A stretch of DNA of 64,000 bases from Asaia bogorensis_B (GTDB taxonomy: Bacteria > Pseudomonadota > Alphaproteobacteria > Acetobacterales > Acetobacteraceae), in NCBI RefSeq assembly GCF_900465315.1, contig NZ_UBIX01000018.1; one strand, written 5' to 3'. Position 1 is the first letter of the stretch, and each line of letters begins with the position of its first letter. Shown piece after piece: positions 43,710-52,980 of the stretch. The notes beneath the pieces were generated by a model that was not told the origin of the DNA, ran no database searches, and saw only the letters and a list, made by a program, of their open reading frames with translations. The translations under genes were made by a program, and so were the position numbers.

Positions 43710-46677
43710 GCATCTCTTCCTTTACCAAGCTCTGTCGCAACAAGGAGGCAAGCGTGTCGCGATAGACGATCGTCATCGCTCGTGCCTGCTGCCTCGCTTC
43801 ATCGGACAGACGCTGCCATGTCTCCCGATCCTGATAAAGGGTGATGATCGCCTCTGCAAATGCATCCGGGTCAAGCGGAACAACCTGCGCCCCGGGAAGC
43901 TTCCGTGTGCCCCCCGTCACGACAGGCAACCCACACGCCCCGACAGTCAGACGCTCGAACGCGACCCGCCCTTCGCTATCATCAGGTGTCACCATAAGAC
44001 GACACCGGGCCGCAAGCTCCATGATGTCTCCCTGTCCTTCAAGAAGCGGCGCGACATTCTGGTGATGTGTGATCATGGCGAGTTCATGTGACTGGGTCGT
44101 CTCGCAGGCAAGGATGAGACGGACCGGCTCCGGCAATCGCCCATTGAGACGCATCATGACACTGCGCACGAACCATCTGAGAAAGGCCGCGGTGTAACCC
44201 GAGACCGATGCGGGTTGCGCGGCAAACAGGAGATCGTGCCTCTCGTCGAAATCCGGACTGTCCCGACCCGAAAGGTCATCGCCCAGAATTGTCACACCCG
44301 TGACACCCGCTCCATTCAACATTCTGGCCTGGGCCGCATCGGCGACAACGGTATGCTGGCAGAACCATGCATTGACCACCTCAGCAGCCAGTTGCTTCCT
44401 CATTTCCGTGTCATCAACCTCGTCATGCACAACCTGCACCTTGCGAGCGTCGAAAAAGGCCTCAGCCGCGTCAAGCCGGCGAAGATCAAGGATGAGCCCC
44501 TCTTCGGGCAGCAACGCAGCCTTGTCATGGCATAGATCGAAAACCGCATTGAGCGTATGCCCACCGATTATCCAGATCTTGTCAAAGCCGCGAGGGCGCT
44601 GGTCGAACAACTGCCCAAGCTCGTTCACCCCGCCATGCAGATATTCGGTTTCATCCGGTAACACCGCTCTCGCCTTGTCAGCATACGCACCGCGCTCATG
44701 GAGCGCGAAGACCGTAACCTGCTGCCCGCACGTCACGAAATTCTCGCAAAGGGCTCTGAGGCGGGCACGCTGCGCGAACTGATCCGACGGGATTGCCTGC
44801 TTGATGACGAGAACACGCTGCCCCCAGCGTGCCGGCTTGTGCAACACGCCGGAATTCGCCGGGCGATGAGGCAGGTTGCCACGAAGCACCTCGGCAAAGT
44901 ACCGGCGCAGTACCAGGGTTTCCTGTGCCACAAGCGCAGTACCACCAGGCTCGCGCGGTGCAACACAGATCAGGAAATTCGGATCATATCTGATCTGGCC
45001 TGAGCGCATGATCTGACGCAGCGAGAGAGACAGGCCGGCCCAAATGTGCGTCGCAACACGAAGCCCTGCAATCGCGCCGTCAGACGCGGGAATAGCCTTG
45101 AGAACGTCGGACCGGCAGAGAAGGGCCCCGCCCCCTGTGCCGTCGCATTGACGAACAAAATCCACATTCGGCGCGAAAGCCTCAGCACCCTCACCATATG
45201 AGACGCAGCTGCCATCCCGGGCGACTGAAAGCCCGGCCTCGACCACACGCAAATCAAACCCGAGAGCCTGCGGTGCAACAGCGATCACGTCTGACCGCTC
45301 AAGATGGGTCATCGCGGCCTCAAGCGCTCCCGCAAACAGCGTGGTACCTGGGTCAATCAGCAGTACCTTCGGGGCGGCAATGGCGGCGCCTGCTATACGC
45401 CATCCACCCTGAAGATTCAGCCGCTCCGAGGGGATCACTTCGATACCGTAAGCATAACGGGCGATATTGGCTGTTTCGTCACGCGCGTGGCCGCTGAGCA
45501 GGATCACCTGCATCCCACCACAATGGGCTGTATGCAACGAGGCAAGCGTCTGCACCAGATCCAGGAAAGTCTGGGGCGCGTTGATGATGACGCTCAGCTC
45601 AGGCTGCCCGACATAGCGGAAATCAAGCGGTGTACGCGCGATAAGCGGCACGAGAGTCTCACCACGCAGAGCCTGCAATGATGCCAGAGCATGAAGCGAA
45701 GGCGGTTCAGTCGGCTCGCTCTCGCCAGTATCGCCTTCGCTTTTCACGACCCGCACAAAGGGATTATCGCAGATAGCCTGCCAATCCGGCATGTCACCCC
45801 CAAGGGGAAGGGAGGGCAGAGCAACGTTCTCGTTCGGACTGCGCCCCTCGAACACGCCATGATGCACGAAATGCTCGTAGCCATTTCTGAGTACACGAGC
45901 ACGCACCTGCTCGTTCACATCCTCATATCGTGAAAGATAGAAATCCTCATCGAAATATGGATTGGGGCGGAAGGCTGTCGGATTTTCGTTCGAAAGATAG
46001 TGATGCAACGCCGAGGAATATTCTCTCTGCGCAATCTGCGTGTTTACATCTGGATACGTGGTGAGATACCAGGCCGGATCAAAGTACCAGGAGGTACGCA
46101 AGCCCGTGATATCCTCACCCAGCAACAGCCGGGAAAATTCACCCTTTTCCGGGTCATAAGGCAGGCGTCTGCTCAGAATTTCGCTACGCAGAACATCTGG
46201 CACAAAGAACGCCGAGCTGACGCGGCGCTCCACCTGGCCTATCGACAGGTAATGATCGTACCCGTTGGCGAAGCCCAACTGCCGCACGAGAGCAGGTGTG
46301 AGATCCGGGTTCAGGCCAAAATAGCCGCTTTCGGAAAACAGCCAGTGACAGGAACGCCCGCGATGACCAGTCTCGCAATAATGCTGGAAGCCAGACTCGA
46401 ACACGCCCATTCTGATGCCGTTTTCAACATCGAAATGCGCCCGGCGGTACCAGATCTCGTCGAAATAGCGATTGGGTGAGTGTGCATAACGCGCACCGTC
46501 ACGCTGCCAGAACTCGTACAATCCACGATCATCGGGCAGGCTGCCCGTCATGCCGATCACTGCATCGCGATAACGTGCGCGATACCAGTCAGGATCGAAT
46601 ACGGCCCAGAGCGGAACCCCAGCGCGCGGCTCATCGCCTGGTCCGATCGCAGAGAGAATATGAGAAGTCTGTGTCAT
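43702..46677 (-). CDS. Large multidomain glycosyltransferase with N-terminal 'WY/FY-x-Y-x-DV' repeats
   Basis: The 991-residue protein has three parts. Residues 27-285 hold about five copies of a 40-residue motif, for example YFDEDFYLSRYEDVNEQ then a Tyr-x-His-(Phe/Tyr)-x-x-x-Gly-x-x-Glu-Gly-Arg end; units start near 27, 71, 113, 198 and 241. Residues about 350-590 resemble a GT2-like core with LSVIINAPQ and a VLLIDPGTTLF strand, but no clear DxD. Residues about 640-980 look like a GT4-like half with a C-terminal segment RVAFERLTVGACGLPVVTGG. It is cytoplasmic. Such repeat-bearing proteins occur in acetic acid bacteria near polysaccharide genes. It is encoded between secB and the M20 dipeptidase. 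Function is unknown, and the second GT half may be inactive. Confidence 0.75.
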   Translation of the reverse strand: MTQTSHILSAIGPGDEPRAGVPLWAVFDPDWYRARYRDAVIGMTGSLPDDRGLYEFWQRDGARYAHSPNRYFDEIWYRRAHFDVENGIRMGVFESGFQHYCETGHRGRSCHWLFSESGYFGLNPDLTPALVRQLGFANGYDHYLSIGQVERRVSSAFFVPDVLRSEILSRRLPYDPEKGEFSRLLLGEDITGLRTSWYFDPAWYLTTYPDVNTQIAQREYSSALHHYLSNENPTAFRPNPYFDEDFYLSRYEDVNEQVRARVLRNGYEHFVHHGVFEGRSPNENVALPSLPLGGDMPDWQAICDNPFVRVVKSEGDTGESEPTEPPSLHALASLQALRGETLVPLIARTPLDFRYVGQPELSVIINAPQTFLDLVQTLASLHTAHCGGMQVILLSGHARDETANIARYAYGIEVIPSERLNLQGGWRIAGAAIAAPKVLLIDPGTTLFAGALEAAMTHLERSDVIAVAPQALGFDLRVVEAGLSVARDGSCVSYGEGAEAFAPNVDFVRQCDGTGGGALLCRSDVLKAIPASDGAIAGLRVATHIWAGLSLSLRQIMRSGQIRYDPNFLICVAPREPGGTALVAQETLVLRRYFAEVLRGNLPHRPANSGVLHKPARWGQRVLVIKQAIPSDQFAQRARLRALCENFVTCGQQVTVFALHERGAYADKARAVLPDETEYLHGGVNELGQLFDQRPRGFDKIWIIGGHTLNAVFDLCHDKAALLPEEGLILDLRRLDAAEAFFDARKVQVVHDEVDDTEMRKQLAAEVVNAWFCQHTVVADAAQARMLNGAGVTGVTILGDDLSGRDSPDFDERHDLLFAAQPASVSGYTAAFLRWFVRSVMMRLNGRLPEPVRLILACETTQSHELAMITHHQNVAPLLEGQGDIMELAARCRLMVTPDDSEGRVAFERLTVGACGLPVVTGGTRKLPGAQVVPLDPDAFAEAIITLYQDRETWQRLSDEARQQARAMTIVYRDTLASLLRQSLVKEEMRD

Positions 46678-46711
46678 TATTCCGGTCCGGTCTTGTCAGG
46701 GCGCGTGCAGT

Positions 46712-47212
46712 TCAGGACTGGGCCCGACGGCTCAGCATGAGCGCGTGAAAATCCACAGGCTGAATATTGGCGACGGGAAACCCGGACTCGCGAATAAGGC
46801 TCAGCAGAATGTGTCGCGCGGAGGGAAACAATCGACGCGGCGCCTCAACCAGAAGCAATGCCTCAAGCAGTTCGGGGCGGGCATTCTGAACGGTGAACAA
46901 TCCCGAATAGGCCAGTTCGATCTTATAGAGTGTTTCAGGCTCAGGCACGTCAGGTGTTGGAGGCGTGCGATACCCCATACCGAGAAGAGCCAGTGTCACC
47001 TCGAAATTTGGCTGATCCTCGGTCAGTTGCCTGGCATTCACATCGACACGCAAGCCGATATGGGGTCTGGCCGGAAGGTGGAAGAAGACCTCAGGGGCGC
47101 CGATCGAGGCAATCGTGGAAGATTTGAGATACTGTGTTCCGGAGACGAGCAATGTTTCCAGGGCGGCCTGATCTGCACGTCCGGACGGTTCCCTGCTTTC
47201 GCTTTTCGACAT
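46712..47212 (-). CDS. secB: Protein-export chaperone SecB
   Basis: This is a 166-residue SecB homologue. The conserved C-terminal half (YKIELAYSGLFTVQNARPE, then LLLVEAPRRLFPSARHI and ESGFPVANIQPVDFHALM) matches the family. SecB binds unfolded preproteins and hands them to SecA. The N terminus is longer and polar compared with E. coli (155 residues). It stands 34 bases before the large glycosyltransferase gene on the same strand, an unusual neighbour, so secB may be the first gene of a run that also contains pdxA and pdxJ. Confidence 0.9.
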   Translation of the reverse strand: MSKSESREPSGRADQAALETLLVSGTQYLKSSTIASIGAPEVFFHLPARPHIGLRVDVNARQLTEDQPNFEVTLALLGMGYRTPPTPDVPEPETLYKIELAYSGLFTVQNARPELLEALLLVEAPRRLFPSARHILLSLIRESGFPVANIQPVDFHALMLSRRAQS

Positions 47213-47438
47213 GGCGTCCCGTTCCTCTGATGTCTTTCAATGTCTATGCTTGCCAATGACAAGCATAGTGCGTCAGTGCTTCTGTCATGACTTGGCGATT
47301 AAGGCCAGATGAAGCATGTCAAACCAGTGCTCTGGTCATGCTTTAAAACAGACCGTGCACCCAACGCTGCAAATCTGCTCCACGGCCCTTGCATCGGCCG
47401 ACCCTGCCCCGCCCTGCTTCAGACGCGATCGGCAGCCC

Positions 47439-47729
47439 TCAGAAAGACTGTCCACGCAGAAATCCCAGCGCTGGCAGTGGGGACCAGCTACGGGGCAATT
47501 CAGTACGGCCGATCTGCCTGACATCATAGCGCAAGGGAGCCTTGTGTTCCGAAACAAGAAAATGCCGGTATTCCTGAACCTGCCTGCTGCGCCATTCACA
47601 ATCGGCCTGAGCTGCCTCGCGCGTGGCATGCACATTGGCAATACGGCTGCGCCGCCCCTGCCAGGCCATGACGGCCCACAGCCGGTCCGTATTCGGTAGA
47701 GGCGGGCGGAACATGATAAGCTGGGACAT
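47439..47729 (-). CDS. Small hypothetical protein
   Basis: The frame gives 96 residues with a plausible protein-like composition (RLWAVMAWQGRRSRIANVHA, then EWRSRQVQEYRHFLV) and no stop-codon shadowing from another gene. No family is recognised. It has no signal peptide or membrane span. The Shine-Dalgarno is poor: the nearest AGGAAGG is too far (about 13 bases). A second ATG lies at residue 6. It is upstream of secB on the same strand with a 226-base gap. I call it possible rather than proven. Confidence 0.42.
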   Translation of the reverse strand: MSQLIMFRPPLPNTDRLWAVMAWQGRRSRIANVHATREAAQADCEWRSRQVQEYRHFLVSEHKAPLRYDVRQIGRTELPRSWSPLPALGFLRGQSF

Positions 47730-47907
47730 GATGGGGTAAAGCCTTCCTCAGAACCATGAGCGGCCTGCCACGCCACCACGCCGTCTGGCTCCGGGTCAAG
47801 AAAAAGCAACAAACCTTGCCGCTGACAGGAACCCGGGCTAAGGCGATACGATGAATGCGCGGCACGAAATTCTTGCGCCGATAACCCGGAAATAAGGGGT
47901 CTTTGTG

Positions 47908-48252
47908 ATGGTTCGCCTGCTCGTTATCGTCGTTTTTCTTGTCATTCTCATCACTTTTGCTTTGAGCAACCCCGATGCACAGCCTCTGTGGATTGTATCC
48001 TATGGCTGGCAGTTCTCGGTCGGGATGCTGGTGCTGGGCGTGGGCGCTGCCAGCTTCCTGATCGGCGGTTTCGTGATGTTCATTGGCGAGATCAAGCAGC
48101 GCTCACGAGCCCGCAAGGCCGAACAGCAGGTGCGTGCCCTCGAAACGCAGGTGCTCGACCTTCATCAGCGTATCGACCGCCTGACAATCGCGACCGACCC
48201 GAGCCGTGCGCCCTACGAGACCCAGACCAGCACCGTTGCGCCTGCCCCCTGA
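47908..48252 (+). CDS. lapA: LapA family membrane protein
   Basis: The product has 114 residues with two membrane helices (about 3-20 and 34-60) and a cytoplasmic coiled coil (about 65-100, KAEQQVRALETQVLDLHQRI). This matches the LapA/YciS domain, whose E. coli relative helps to control LpxC degradation and lipopolysaccharide assembly with LapB. ATG 47908 follows AAGGGG by 8 bases; a GTG at 47905 is an alternative. It is followed by pyrF and trpF on the same strand, a gene order seen in other alphaproteobacteria. Confidence 0.82.
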   Translation: MVRLLVIVVFLVILITFALSNPDAQPLWIVSYGWQFSVGMLVLGVGAASFLIGGFVMFIGEIKQRSRARKAEQQVRALETQVLDLHQRIDRLTIATDPSRAPYETQTSTVAPAP

Positions 48253-48315
48253 TTTGACCAGCCCGCCCCATCCAGGCGGCCTTCCCCGTTCCAAGCCCCT
48301 GATCGAGACAGTTTC

Positions 48316-49020
48316 ATGAAACGCACCCGCCTGATCGCCGCCCTCGACACCCAGAGCCTCGACCAGGTGCGTGACTGGGCGAGCGTGCTCGATGGTCATG
48401 TCGATGCGATCAAGCTTGGTATGGAATTCACCTACGCCCAGGGTTTTTCCGCCCTGCGTGAGGTCGCAGGCCGCAACCCGCTTTTCCTCGATCTCAAATT
48501 GCATGACATCCCCAATACAGTCGCGAAGGGCCTGAGCAGCCTTGCACCGATCGGGGCGTCGCTTCTTACAATTCACGCCAGTGGCGGCGCTGCCATGATT
48601 GCTGCGGCCCGGCAGGCAATCGATGCGAGCTACCCCCCGCTCCATCGGCCCGTACTGCTTGCCGTAACCGTTCTGACCAGCATCGATGAACCCGCTCTGC
48701 GCGAGATCGGGGTGCCCGCGACACCCCGTGAGCAGGTGATACGTCTCGGGCGCCTGGCCATGACAGCAGGGGCAGATGGTCTCGTGTGTTCCGCTGAAGA
48801 AATTGCCCCCTTGCGTGATGCGCTGGGTGACGCGCCCGTTCTGGTTGTGCCCGGCATCCGCCCCGCAGGGACAGATGCCAATGACCAGAAACGCATCATG
48901 ACACCCCGCCAGGCCGCGCAGGCGGGGGCAGACTGGATTGTGGTGGGTCGCCCTATCACCCAGGCTCCCGATCCGGCCACAGCGGCGGCCGCCATTCAGG
49001 CCGAACTGGCCTCAGCATGA
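48316..49020 (+). CDS. pyrF: Orotidine 5'-phosphate decarboxylase
   Basis: The product is a 234-residue TIM-barrel enzyme. The catalytic triad of FLDLKLHD (Asp59, Lys61, Asp64) is intact, with the later VVPGIRPAGTDANDQKR phosphate-binding loop and GADWIVVGRPI. It makes UMP from OMP. It starts 63 bases after the lapA-like gene and overlaps trpF by 4 bases (ATGA), so the pyrimidine and tryptophan genes are coupled. Confidence 0.96.
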   Translation: MKRTRLIAALDTQSLDQVRDWASVLDGHVDAIKLGMEFTYAQGFSALREVAGRNPLFLDLKLHDIPNTVAKGLSSLAPIGASLLTIHASGGAAMIAAARQAIDASYPPLHRPVLLAVTVLTSIDEPALREIGVPATPREQVIRLGRLAMTAGADGLVCSAEEIAPLRDALGDAPVLVVPGIRPAGTDANDQKRIMTPRQAAQAGADWIVVGRPITQAPDPATAAAAIQAELASA

Positions 49021-49715
49021 AGTTTCTCCCGCCGCGGCAAGGGCTCCCGGCGGCCAGAAACGCAGTCGGAGTCAAGATTTGCGGCATCACGGAGCCGCAG
49101 TCTCTCCAGGCAGCCTGCGAGGCGCGCGCCGACTGGATCGGCCTTGTATTCTTCGATCGTTCACCTCGCTATGTCACGCCAGCAAAGGCTGCATCCCTCA
49201 TCGCGCAGCGGGCGGATACTGGGCCGCAGGTCGTCGGGCTTTTCGTCAAGGCTCGTGACGAAGTCATTGCAGACACACTGGCGGCCTGCCCTCTCGATAT
49301 CCTCCAGATCTATGACACACCAGAACGCGCACGCGCCATACGCCAAAAGTTTGGGCGACCGGTCTGGCTTTCCTGCCCTGTCAGTACACGCAAAGACCTC
49401 CCTGCCTGCACTGATCTCGATGGGCTTGTCATCGAGCCTCGCGCGCCTTCGTCTGCAGCGAACCCCGGCGGGAATGGGTTGCGGCTGGACTGGAGCGTTC
49501 TGAAGGATTGGGATGCACCTTTGCCGTGGATGCTGGCTGGCGGGCTTACGCCGGACAATATCGGTCAAGCCATAACGGACAGTGGTGCAGCTTTCGTAGA
49601 TGTCTCGTCCGGTGTCGAAACTGCGCCCGGCAAGAAATCAGCGACGCTGATACGAAACTTCATCAAAAACGCTCAGGCTACACATCGCAGCCCTTGCGCG
49701 CCCCTCAAAAACTGA
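49017..49715 (+). CDS. trpF: Phosphoribosylanthranilate isomerase
   Basis: This 232-residue TIM-barrel enzyme carries the catalytic cysteine in VKICGITEP (Cys22), the WIGLVFFDRSPRYV segment, the AGGLTPDNI phosphate loop, and VDVSSGVET with the catalytic aspartate. It catalyses an Amadori rearrangement in tryptophan synthesis. Its N terminus has about 15 extra residues before the usual VKICG start; the ATG overlaps the pyrF stop as ATGA. trpB and trpA, which often follow, are not present here. tRNA-Ser lies 17 bases downstream. Confidence 0.95.
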   Translation: MKFLPPRQGLPAARNAVGVKICGITEPQSLQAACEARADWIGLVFFDRSPRYVTPAKAASLIAQRADTGPQVVGLFVKARDEVIADTLAACPLDILQIYDTPERARAIRQKFGRPVWLSCPVSTRKDLPACTDLDGLVIEPRAPSSAANPGGNGLRLDWSVLKDWDAPLPWMLAGGLTPDNIGQAITDSGAAFVDVSSGVETAPGKKSATLIRNFIKNAQATHRSPCAPLKN

Positions 49716-49732
49716 TATGTTCCGCCCGCGCT

Positions 49733-49823
49733 GGAGAGATGGCCGAGCGGCTTAAGGCGCACGCTTGGAAAGCGTGTGTACGTTAATAGCGTACCGTGGG
49801 TTCGAATCCCACTCTCTCCGCCA
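49733..49823 (+). tRNA. serT-GGA: tRNA-Ser (anticodon GGA)
   Basis: This is a class II tRNA with all arms readable. The acceptor stem is GGAGAGA with TCTCTCC, the discriminator is G, and CCA is encoded (49821-49823). The anticodon loop is TTGGAAA, giving GGA for Ser codons UCC and UCU. The long variable arm has a GTACG/CGTAC stem, and the T arm is GTGGG-TTCGAAT-CCCAC. It is likely to be processed from the trpF transcript or its own promoter. Confidence 0.97.
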
Positions 49824-50229
49824 CTGCCAGCATAGCCGCATAGGCATACAAGCTCAGTGAGCTTTCCGAGAAATACGAGGCACATCGTCCTATAGCACCC
49901 TTTCGGGAGTGCATAGAACGTATCGTTGCGGCTTCCTGCCCGGCAGCACTTCTTGCGGCAGGGCAAATTGGAAAAACGCTTTTACTTTACTGGAGTGCCA
50001 CCATGCGGCGCGCTTGAATTCTTTGGTACAGGAAAAGACAAATACATCGGACTGCCGAATGCGGCAGGGATGCCTGACTGCAGGAAGACTCGTGCGGCCG
50101 TTATGTCCAAGAATTGCCGATTTGAAACATCGCCCGCACGATGCCGCACAAGGGAGAGAATACCCCCTGGTGCGGCCATCACTATGGATGACCCATCCTC
50201 TCTGGGCCACTATGCGGGAAAACGAGCCT
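49824..50229. other. Gene-free stretch after tRNA-Ser
   Basis: No coding frame is convincing in these 406 bases. A weak hairpin AAGCTC-AGT-GAGCTT lies at 49850-49864 and may help to end the tRNA transcript. Other small hairpins occur near 49896 and 49938. The stretch also holds the end of the RTX-like gene on the minus strand. I looked for a repeat of the tRNA 3' end (ACTCTCTCCGCCA), a sign of integration, and saw none. Confidence 0.45.
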
Positions 50230-52623
50230 TCAGCTGATCGCGAAGTCGCTGGTCTTGAGATCAGTTACCCCAATGAACGTTATCTTGGCACTGCCATCGA
50301 TCATGACAGACGTGTTGCCGCCTGAGACTGTAGCGGTATTGAGGATGGTCTGCGCCGCAGCGTTTGAGGAAGATGGCTTGTAATTGTAGAGGAAGAACTT
50401 GTTATCGGCCGCACGGAAGTCGGTGATGGTGAAATTGCCTGCTGTGTGGTTGTTCAGCATGCCGAACAGATTGCCCGCCCCTGATCCCCCAGTGACCGTA
50501 GCAGAAGCCGCGTTATCCGATGTGCCTGTAAAAGCAGTACCGAAATAGAACTGATCGGATGCTGTGCCTCCGATCACCGTTTGCTGCCCAGCACCTGTCC
50601 ATGCCGAGAGACCGCCCGCAACATTACGTCCATCGATATTCTGTGCGCCGGTAGTATAGGGCTGGTTCGCCGTAAACAACAGGCGCGAGGCTGAACTCAG
50701 GGTTGCAGTCAGCCCGTCGGCTCCAAAAATTGTTCCGCTGCCAGCGGAAATTGCGGTCTTGCCCGTTCCGGAAATGAAATTCAGCGCACCCCCGACACTG
50801 ATTGTCTGATCACTCCCATGCACGACCTGCAAATTGGAGGTCGCGGAGATCGTATCACCCTGGGTTCCGGTTACCGTTGCGGAACCCGAACTGACATTGA
50901 TTACGGAAGAAGTGCCACCATAGACCGTGCTGTTATCAGCCACCGTGATGCGGTTATTGCTCGAAAAATCCATGACGGCAGCATTGGTCTTGAGTTGCGC
51001 CGTCGAATTTCCCCCCTGAAGCGATACCGTATCAATGGCGCCCGCTGCGCCGTAGATCGTATCCTGACCCACCGAGTTGACGAAGTTATTCGACCCACCG
51101 AGATAGATCAGGTTGTTCCCCGTCCCCCCCGTAATGGTATTCGTGCCTTGCGCACCGTAGATCGTGTCATTCCCCGCACCGGTAGCAATGCTCCACTTAC
51201 CTGCCGATCCAGACGCATTGAATACATTATTGCCCTGGGTCGCGGCAAAGCTGCCCGCATTATTTCCAACCTTTACGGTCGAGCCATACTGATTGCTGGA
51301 TACAATATTGAGATAACTGGCCGTATTTTGCGTCGTATCGAGCGTGGTGCTACCGGTCAGCGTGCTGTCATCCGTCGACCCAACAACAATGTTGGAGTAA
51401 TTGCCGGAAACGCCATAAGTCCCTGCACGATCCACGATAGCCTGAGAAGCCTTCTGCGAGGAAACATAACCATTCGAACCGGGGGAGAGAATGTTGTTAT
51501 CGAGTGAACCTGCCGTAAGCATGGTCTGGATGCTTGAGGCATAGGTCTTCGCCATCATGCCTGCTGTGTCGCCTGAGGTGTAGGGCACGTAAACGGTGTT
51601 ATTGACACCTTTGACGATGAGATTGGGCATGGAGACCTCGCTGGTTGTCTGCGTTGCAGTACTGTTTTCTGGCACCATCGATACGACCTTGGTCGAGGTC
51701 GAACGGTCGGCATAGGTAACGTTCTTGCTGGTATCGTAAGTAATGACAGGATCTTCGACGTTATAGTTGCCGGTCACGTCGGTCGTCTGGCCTGTCCCGA
51801 TTGACTCGACGCCAATATAGCAACCACTCAGATACCAGTTGCTCAGGTTCTCCAGATCACTCGCAAGATTGGGATAAACACCAACAATCGCCTTGATCGC
51901 CGCCATCAAACCCTGGTTTACGTCAACAGTCGTCTGATACATGACGCCATTGTTCGAGGCGACTTTGGGATTGATGTAGTCGGCCTGGGTGCCGGTAAAA
52001 TTGAAAATGGAACCGCCAAGCGATTTCGTAATCGACACATAGGTTTCAGGCGTACCCTTGTAATCGACAGTCTCAAATTGCAGGAAAAGACCAAAGCTCA
52101 TGGACGGACCATGATAATTGATCGTGAAATTAATCCCTGCCTGATAGACACCAGTCGTGCCAGAGTAATTACTTATGCCCTGTATTACAGAGGCCGTAAT
52201 CTGATGATTAAATGAGTACTGCCCATCGACAGATTTGACCGCAGCAAGCTGGACATCGAGCAGATGGCCGCCCTGCGCCGCCATCTGATAGATATAATGC
52301 CCGTTATCCGGGTCCTGAAAGACGTTGTAACTTGTTTTGCCCGCGGCCGACGTCGCAGATCCCTGGCTCCAGTGTCCGACGGAGTAGCCGAAATTCCCGT
52401 CCCACACGCGGGTGTCATCCCCACTGAGTGGATCGAAGGCTGTAGCCTGGTTCCACTGGATAATTGCCCAGTCTGGTGACTGACCACCACTCAGTTGAGA
52501 CATCGAACTGTTATAGACGATCTGCCCATTAACGACCTGCTGCGTATTCATTGGCAAGTTCGGGCCACTCAAACTAGGGTCGCTGTATATATTCGTTGTT
52601 GTATTAGTATTGGTAGTGCCCAT
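50230..52623 (-). CDS. RTX-like secreted protein with calcium-binding repeats
   Basis: The 797-residue product has no N-terminal signal peptide. An N-terminal Asn/Thr/Ser-rich beta region runs about 1-330. Central glycine-rich RTX-type repeats include GAGNDTIYG at 482-490, then GGTGNNLIYLGG and VGQDTIYGAAG to about 527, with degenerate beta-roll sequence beyond. A C-terminal segment resembles RTX exporters' substrates (ITDFRAADNKFFLY then FIGVTDLKTSDFAIS). This points to type I secretion from the C terminus. Asn, Thr, Ser and Gly dominate and there is only one cysteine. The coding DNA is clearly AT-richer than its neighbours by eye, and no exporter genes are adjacent. Adhesin or enzyme function cannot be told. 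Confidence 0.82.
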   Translation of the reverse strand: MGTTNTNTTTNIYSDPSLSGPNLPMNTQQVVNGQIVYNSSMSQLSGGQSPDWAIIQWNQATAFDPLSGDDTRVWDGNFGYSVGHWSQGSATSAAGKTSYNVFQDPDNGHYIYQMAAQGGHLLDVQLAAVKSVDGQYSFNHQITASVIQGISNYSGTTGVYQAGINFTINYHGPSMSFGLFLQFETVDYKGTPETYVSITKSLGGSIFNFTGTQADYINPKVASNNGVMYQTTVDVNQGLMAAIKAIVGVYPNLASDLENLSNWYLSGCYIGVESIGTGQTTDVTGNYNVEDPVITYDTSKNVTYADRSTSTKVVSMVPENSTATQTTSEVSMPNLIVKGVNNTVYVPYTSGDTAGMMAKTYASSIQTMLTAGSLDNNILSPGSNGYVSSQKASQAIVDRAGTYGVSGNYSNIVVGSTDDSTLTGSTTLDTTQNTASYLNIVSSNQYGSTVKVGNNAGSFAATQGNNVFNASGSAGKWSIATGAGNDTIYGAQGTNTITGGTGNNLIYLGGSNNFVNSVGQDTIYGAAGAIDTVSLQGGNSTAQLKTNAAVMDFSSNNRITVADNSTVYGGTSSVINVSSGSATVTGTQGDTISATSNLQVVHGSDQTISVGGALNFISGTGKTAISAGSGTIFGADGLTATLSSASRLLFTANQPYTTGAQNIDGRNVAGGLSAWTGAGQQTVIGGTASDQFYFGTAFTGTSDNAASATVTGGSGAGNLFGMLNNHTAGNFTITDFRAADNKFFLYNYKPSSSNAAAQTILNTATVSGGNTSVMIDGSAKITFIGVTDLKTSDFAIS

Positions 52624-52980
52624 CGTTAATTCGACCCTTTTAATTCGTTAAATAAACTCTACGCCCTGTCCGATGTCTAGTCTGCACCTTGCATATTTAA
52701 ATTCTCTTAATACGCAAACAAATTTCTCACCGCATTGTGATCTTAATATACATCGCGGCATGAGAACGAAACTTCGATGTTATTTGGAATTATTTCCAAC
52801 ATATCTATAATTATCCACATAGATCCGACGCTCCAATCTAGAAAATATGAAGCGAACGATATTCCGGGTCATCAGCCTGTTACAGCTGTCAAATTTCGTT
52901 AAGGTTCATGGCTAAAACCGTTATCAAGTATCAACACACCCACGATATGGGTTACCCGCGTGCAAGAGCGGAGGAAAACG
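52624..52980. other. AT-rich gene-free stretch upstream of the RTX-like gene
   Basis: These 357 bases are markedly AT-rich, the most so of any gap in the window. They hold the promoter region for the RTX-like gene on the minus strand and, on the plus strand, the leader of a small frame at 52981. I see no recognisable operator or full promoter. The composition fits either a transferred island or a strongly regulated promoter region. Confidence 0.5.

Noticed and set aside
49824..50229. Integration site (attachment repeat of the tRNA-Ser 3' end)
   Set aside because: No second copy of ACTCTCTCCGCCA was seen in the stretch that follows, so prophage or island integration at the tRNA is not supported.
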